Assembly (NCBI GenBank): GCA_948960675.1
Contig: CARDPF010000035.1
Span: forward strand, 1-16,211
Source of the DNA: an uncultured Eisenbergiella sp.
GTDB lineage: Bacteria; Bacillota; Clostridia; Lachnospirales; Lachnospiraceae
DNA length: 16,211 bases
Direction of reading: 5' to 3'
Shown: positions 13,352 through 16,211 of the stretch, one piece after another
Position numbering within the stretch: position 1 is the first letter of the stretch
Layout of the letters: each line of letters opens with the position of its first letter
Notes under the pieces: model-generated
What the model saw: the letters and a program-made list of their open reading frames with translations, nothing else
Told to the model about the DNA's origin: nothing
Databases searched by the model: none
Program-made: the position numbers and the translations under genes

Positions 13352-14056
13352 TTATTCTTCCACCTTATCTGTTCTGGGATCAATAATCTTCACCGCATCC
13401 GCAACGCGTCCGTACTGTCCGCTCGCTTTCTCATATGCGGTCGCCGCATCGTCACCCTTCTTCATGAAATCCGTCATCTTTCCGAAATTAACAAACTTAT
13501 AACCGATAATCTGATCCTCTGCATCCAGTGCAATTCCCGTCACATAACCTTCTGCCATCTCCAGATAACGGGGGCCTTTTGCCAGTGTGCCATACATAGT
13601 GCCGACCTGGCTGCGCAGACCCTTGCCCAGATCTTCCAGCCCTGCCCCGATGGGAAGACCATCCTCGGAAAATGCGGACTGGGAACGGCCATAAACGATC
13701 TGTAAGAATAATTCCCTCATCGCGGTGTTAATCGCATCACATACAAGGTCCGTATTGAGCGCCTCCATAACGGTTCTGCCGGGCAGAATCTCTGCCGCCA
13801 TTGCTGCGGAATGCGTCATGCCGGAACATCCGATTGTCTCTACAAGAGCTTCCTGAATGATTCCCTCCTTGACATTCAGTGTCAGCTTGCAGGCGCCCTG
13901 CTGCGGTGCACACCAGCCGATACCGTGCGTCAGGCCGGAAATATCCTTTACTTCTTTTGCCTTCACCCATTTTGCTTCTTCCGGGATCGGCGCACAGCCA
14001 TGGCTTACGCCCTGTGCAACTTTACACATTTCTTCTACTTCATGTGAATAAATCAT
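13352..14056 (-). CDS. IscU/NifU-like iron-sulfur cluster assembly scaffold protein
   Basis: 234 residues, about 100 longer than classical IscU (about 130 aa). The N-terminal half resembles the NifU_N/IscU fold: GIGWCAPQQGACKLTL (45-60), ETIGCSGMTHSAAMAAEIL (73-91; compare the family pattern GC..A.A.S) and LVCDAINTAMREL (104-116) supply Cys49/56, Cys77 and Cys106 as candidate cluster ligands, with extra Cys11 and Cys21. The C-terminal extension (about 120-234) has no motif I recognise. AAAGGAG lies 7 nt ahead of the ATG. No iscS, sufBCD or iscR gene is nearby, so it is not the housekeeping Suf/Isc operon. The pairing with a GGGtGRT gene suggests a dedicated two-protein function. Confidence 0.82.
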   Translation of the reverse strand: MIYSHEVEEMCKVAQGVSHGCAPIPEEAKWVKAKEVKDISGLTHGIGWCAPQQGACKLTLNVKEGIIQEALVETIGCSGMTHSAAMAAEILPGRTVMEALNTDLVCDAINTAMRELFLQIVYGRSQSAFSEDGLPIGAGLEDLGKGLRSQVGTMYGTLAKGPRYLEMAEGYVTGIALDAEDQIIGYKFVNFGKMTDFMKKGDDAATAYEKASGQYGRVADAVKIIDPRTDKVEE

Positions 14057-14195
14057 GTGAAAACTCCTTTCAATATGTATGTAGAGTAAGGGACGGCAAA
14101 ACCGCCCGCATAAAGCCAGACGACCCTGCCATACGCTGATGCTATTTTCTCACATTTTCCGCCAAAAATCCAGTACTTTTCACCAAAAAATTGAA
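14057..14195 (-). promoter_or_regulatory. Structured leader of the scaffold/GGGtGRT operon
   Basis: The predicted 5' UTR is about 140 nt, long for this compact region. It can form GCATcAGC/GCTttATGC around an 18-nt loop, and then GGGCGG-TTTTG-CCGtCCC some 30 nt before the Shine-Dalgarno. There is no match to a riboswitch class I can recognise and no T-tract. A regulatory role is speculative. Confidence 0.35.
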
Positions 14196-14200
14196 AACCT

Positions 14201-14229
14201 CTTATATCACGTTTTGAAACAGGTGTCCG
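14201..14229 (-). promoter_or_regulatory. Extended -10 promoter of the scaffold/GGGtGRT operon
   Basis: The minus strand reads TGaTATAAG: -10 TATAAG (14201-14206) with an upstream TG, 17-bp spacer, and -35 CGGACA (14224-14229). The -35 overlaps a weak AACAGG/CCTGTT hairpin (14218-14236) that might end the preceding ABC transcript. Confidence 0.55.
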
Positions 14230-14258
14230 CCCTGTTGCATTTGGGGACAAGCTGCCGT

Positions 14259-15053
14259 TTAAGAAAGAATCATCCTGTCGTTTGCAAATTCGCTGCCGCT
14301 TACCTCTTCGAACTTGTGCAGAAGATCCGACACCGTCAGTTTCTTTTTTTCCTCCCCAGAAACGTCGAAAATAATCTTTCCGGCATCCATCATGACCAGA
14401 CGGTTTCCGTGGGCAATGGCATCCTTCATGTTATGGGTGATCATGATCGTGGTCAGGCCGTCCCGGTTTACAATGCGGTCCGTGGCCTCCAACACCTTCG
14501 CCGCAGTCTTGGGATCCAGCGCCGCCGTATGTTCATCCAAAAGCAAAAGCTTTGGCCGCTGCAGTGTGGCCATCAGCAAGGTCAATGCCTGTCTTTGCCC
14601 GCCGGAAAGCAGTCCTACCTTTGCCGTGAGCCTGTCCTCCAGCCCCAGTTCCAAAATGCGCAGCTGCTCCTTATACAAATCCCGCTCCCGTCCAGTAATG
14701 CCGATTTTCAATGTGCGGCGCTTCCCCCTGCGTAAAGCCAGCGCCATATTCTCTTCGATCTGCATGCTGGCCGCCGTACCCGTCATCGGATCCTGAAACA
14801 CACGGCCCAAGTATTTTGCCCTCTTATGTTCGGCCAGTCTGGTTACATTTACGCCGTCGATGACTATGGAACCTGCATCCACCGGCCAAACGCCTGCGAC
14901 GGCATTGAGCATGGTGGACTTTCCCGCGCCGTTTCCCCCGATCACCGTCACGAAGTCCCCCTCCTGCAGCTGAAGCGAAAGACCGTCCAGCGCCGTTTTC
15001 TCATTCACGGTCCCGGGATTGAATGTTTTGCTGATTTCACGGATGTCAAGCAC
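14259..15053 (-). CDS. ABC transporter ATP-binding protein (TrpXYZ-type importer)
   Basis: 264 residues from the preferred GTG start. It energises import through the adjacent permease. From that start: Walker A GGNGAGKS (39-46), Q-loop region RVFQDPMTGTAASMQIEENMALA, signature LSGGQRQAL (149-157), Walker B LLLLDEHTAALDP (169-181) and H-loop MITHNMKDAI. The FQDPMxGTA and DEHTAALDP wording is typical of ATPases paired with ABC_sub_bind/TrpX-like binding proteins. A GTG at 15062 gives three more residues (MRA) but sits directly on the Shine-Dalgarno. GTG 15053 lies 8 nt after AAGGAGG (15062-15068), so I use it. The CDS overlaps the permease stop by 8 bp. Confidence 0.88.
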   Translation of the reverse strand: MLDIREISKTFNPGTVNEKTALDGLSLQLQEGDFVTVIGGNGAGKSTMLNAVAGVWPVDAGSIVIDGVNVTRLAEHKRAKYLGRVFQDPMTGTAASMQIEENMALALRRGKRRTLKIGITGRERDLYKEQLRILELGLEDRLTAKVGLLSGGQRQALTLLMATLQRPKLLLLDEHTAALDPKTAAKVLEATDRIVNRDGLTTIMITHNMKDAIAHGNRLVMMDAGKIIFDVSGEEKKKLTVSDLLHKFEEVSGSEFANDRMILS

Positions 15054-15975
15054 GGCCCGCACCTCCTTTTTTCACAGGTTTCGCAAAATACCTTTGCCTA
15101 ATATGGGGAATTGCCAGAAATACCGCGACTACCAAAGCCGACAAAAGCTTTAAGTCATTGGGATTGAGCCCCAGCCACAACACCACCTGAATCACCAGAT
15201 AGTAAAGAATCGCCCCCAATGCCACCGAAAGCAGATGGAATGCAAAATTCCTGCTGATTTTCCCGAAAACCACTTCGCCGATAATAACGGCCGCGAGGCC
15301 GATCACAATGGCGCCCCGTCCCGCGTTCACGTCCGCAAAGCCCTGGTACTGTGCGTACAGCCCGCTGGCAAACGCCACTATACCGTTGGAAAGCATCAGG
15401 CCCAGAATCTTTGTAAAATCCGTATTGATTCCCTGTGCCCGCGCCATGTTCTGGTTGGAACCGGTAGCACGGATGGAACAGCCAAGTTCCGTCCCGAAAA
15501 ACCAATACAAAATCCCGATCAGGACTGCGGTGACAACAATTGCAACCAAAATCGTGTTTTTGTAAAAAGCCACCCCTTTCACATAGCGCAGGGAAACCAA
15601 AAGGTCATATTTGTCCACGCTGATGGCTTGATTCGCCTTGTTCCCCATAATGCGCAGATTGATGGAATACAGCCCCAGTTGTGTCAATATTCCGGCCAAA
15701 ATTGCCGGAATCCCCATCGCCGTGTGAAATACGCCGGTGACAAGCCCTGCCAGCATACCGGCCAAAAACGCACAGAAAAGGGAAACACCTACCGAATGGC
15801 CGTTGAGCATCATCATGACACAGACCGCGCCTCCGGTACACATCGTCCCGTCCACCGTAAGGTCGGCCAGATCCAATATTTTGTAAGTGAGATAGACGCC
15901 GATGGCCATGATTCCCCAAATCAGTCCCTGGGCACAGGCTCCCGGCAAAGCATTAAAAAGTACATCCATGTTCAA
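15046..15975 (-). CDS. ABC transporter permease, branched-chain/TrpY-like family
   Basis: 309 residues, very hydrophobic, with about eight or nine predicted membrane helices (for example LIWGIMAIGVYLTYKI, LFCAFLAGMLAGLVTGVFH, ILVAIVVTAVLIGILYWFFG, IVIGLAAVIIGEVVFG). It fits the BPD_transp_2 permease family (shared by sugar, nucleoside and branched-chain amino acid importers). The ...LADLTVDGTMCTGGAV... segment after the first helix is common in the TrpY-like group. The substrate cannot be read from sequence; tryptophan/tyrosine or another small amphiphile is plausible. I keep TTG 15975 as start because AGGAGG (15984-15989) is 8 nt ahead of it; ATG 15969 would be 14 nt away. No binding-protein gene lies within the next 236 bp. 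Confidence 0.87.
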   Translation of the reverse strand: MNMDVLFNALPGACAQGLIWGIMAIGVYLTYKILDLADLTVDGTMCTGGAVCVMMMLNGHSVGVSLFCAFLAGMLAGLVTGVFHTAMGIPAILAGILTQLGLYSINLRIMGNKANQAISVDKYDLLVSLRYVKGVAFYKNTILVAIVVTAVLIGILYWFFGTELGCSIRATGSNQNMARAQGINTDFTKILGLMLSNGIVAFASGLYAQYQGFADVNAGRGAIVIGLAAVIIGEVVFGKISRNFAFHLLSVALGAILYYLVIQVVLWLGLNPNDLKLLSALVVAVFLAIPHIRQRYFAKPVKKGGAGRA

Positions 15976-15995
15976 ATCCGTTTCCTCCTGCCTTC

Positions 15996-16001
15996 AGTAT
16001 A
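15996..16001 (-). promoter_or_regulatory. Possible -10 of the ABC transporter operon
   Basis: TATACT on the minus strand, about 21 nt from the TTG start. No good -35 is present at 16-18 bp; TTGTTA is 14 bp away, inside the large inverted repeat. TACAAT (16012-16017) is an alternative. Weak call. Confidence 0.3.
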
Positions 16002-16014
16002 CACATGCCATATT

Positions 16015-16064
16015 GTAACAAAAGGCGGTAAAAAAAGAAAGCCTTTTTTACCGCCTTTTGTTAC
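16015..16064. repeat. Perfect 21-bp inverted repeat (long hairpin)
   Basis: Arms 16015-16035 and 16044-16064 are perfectly complementary around an 8-nt loop (AGAAAGCC). They begin GTAAC and end GTTAC, the same ends as the other repeats in this window. The A/T runs are next to the loop and not after the stem, so it is not a normal intrinsic terminator in either direction. It overlaps the promoter zone of the ABC permease gene. Confidence 0.85.
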
Positions 16065-16080
16065 TGTCAGTCAGCCACTC

Positions 16081-16211
16081 GTAACAGTTCAGACAAGTCT
16101 GCCCTGTTACTGCATCCGCCCATTAAAATCGCTACGCGATGGGGCGGATGCTTGCTACCACCACGTATTCTCACGGTCTGCGCAGTAAATGCGCAGACCT
16201 GTCTGAACTGT
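16081..16211. repeat. Hairpin-rich intergenic repeat, copy C (REP/MITE-like, cut by window edge)
   Basis: A terminal inverted repeat joins ACAGTTCAGACA (16084-16095) to TGTCTGAACTGT (16200-16211). Inside are GTAACAG/CTGTTAC with an inner CAGAC-AA-GTCTG (16081-16110), GCATCCGCCC/GGGCGGATGC (16112-16121 with 16142-16151) enclosing ATCGC-TAC-GCGAT, and GGTCTGCGCA-GTAAA-TGCGCAGACC (16175-16199). The TTCTCACGG word and the hairpin order match copy A, while arm sequences differ by compensating changes. It contains no ORF with coding signs. Confidence 0.75.

Noticed and set aside
15054..15062. GTG start at 15062 for the ABC ATPase
   Set aside because: It touches the Shine-Dalgarno (no spacing). GTG 15053 has 8-nt spacing and gives the usual N terminus.
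15235..16188. 317-codon open frame on the plus strand opposite the ABC permease
   Set aside because: It is antisense to a clear membrane protein gene, has His/Gln/Arg-rich composition, shows no recognisable motif and runs through the hairpin repeats. It is a frame shadow.

Overview
The window looks like a chromosomal segment of an anaerobic low-to-mid GC Firmicute, most likely a Clostridia/Lachnospiraceae-type gut bacterium. The reasons are the plsX-acpP-rnc-smc-ftsY gene order, strong AGGAGG-type ribosome binding sites, sigma-A-like promoters, a GGGtGRT-family protein paired with an IscU-like scaffold, and a GH29 fucosidase. The genus is an inference. All thirteen credible genes lie on the minus strand, so transcription runs from high to low coordinates.

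Layout from the right (transcription order). (1) 15976-16211 is non-coding and holds a perfect 21-bp inverted repeat plus a hairpin-rich repeat element cut by the window edge. (2) 14259-15975 encodes an ABC permease and its overlapping ATPase, probably a TrpXYZ-type importer; its binding protein is not in the window. (3) 12298-14056 encodes an IscU/NifU-like Fe-S scaffold and a GGGtGRT protein behind an extended -10 promoter and a leader of about 140 nt, closed by a terminator. This is the least understood gene pair here. (4) 11644-12297 has no convincing gene. It holds a short plus-strand promoter-hairpin-terminator unit (candidate small RNA), a second repeat-like element and the plsX promoter. 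(5) 11643 down to 3901 is one tightly packed operon: plsX, acpP, rnc, smc, ftsY and a threonine ammonia-lyase gene, combining fatty acid/phospholipid synthesis, RNA processing, chromosome condensation, protein targeting and 2-ketobutyrate formation. Several junctions overlap. (6) 3751 down to 663 carries ilvE with its own TATAAT promoter and an upstream 20-bp palindrome, then hflK and hflC. (7) 413-662 holds another copy of the right-edge repeat and the promoter of an alpha-L-fucosidase gene that runs off the left edge.

The core genes are ordinary. The points most worth a second look are the scaffold/GGGtGRT pair with its structured leader, the orphan small-RNA-like unit at about 12018-12124, and a family of GTAAC-bounded hairpin repeats in at least two, probably three, intergenic gaps. 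I saw no CRISPR array, tRNA, rRNA, transposase or phage gene.
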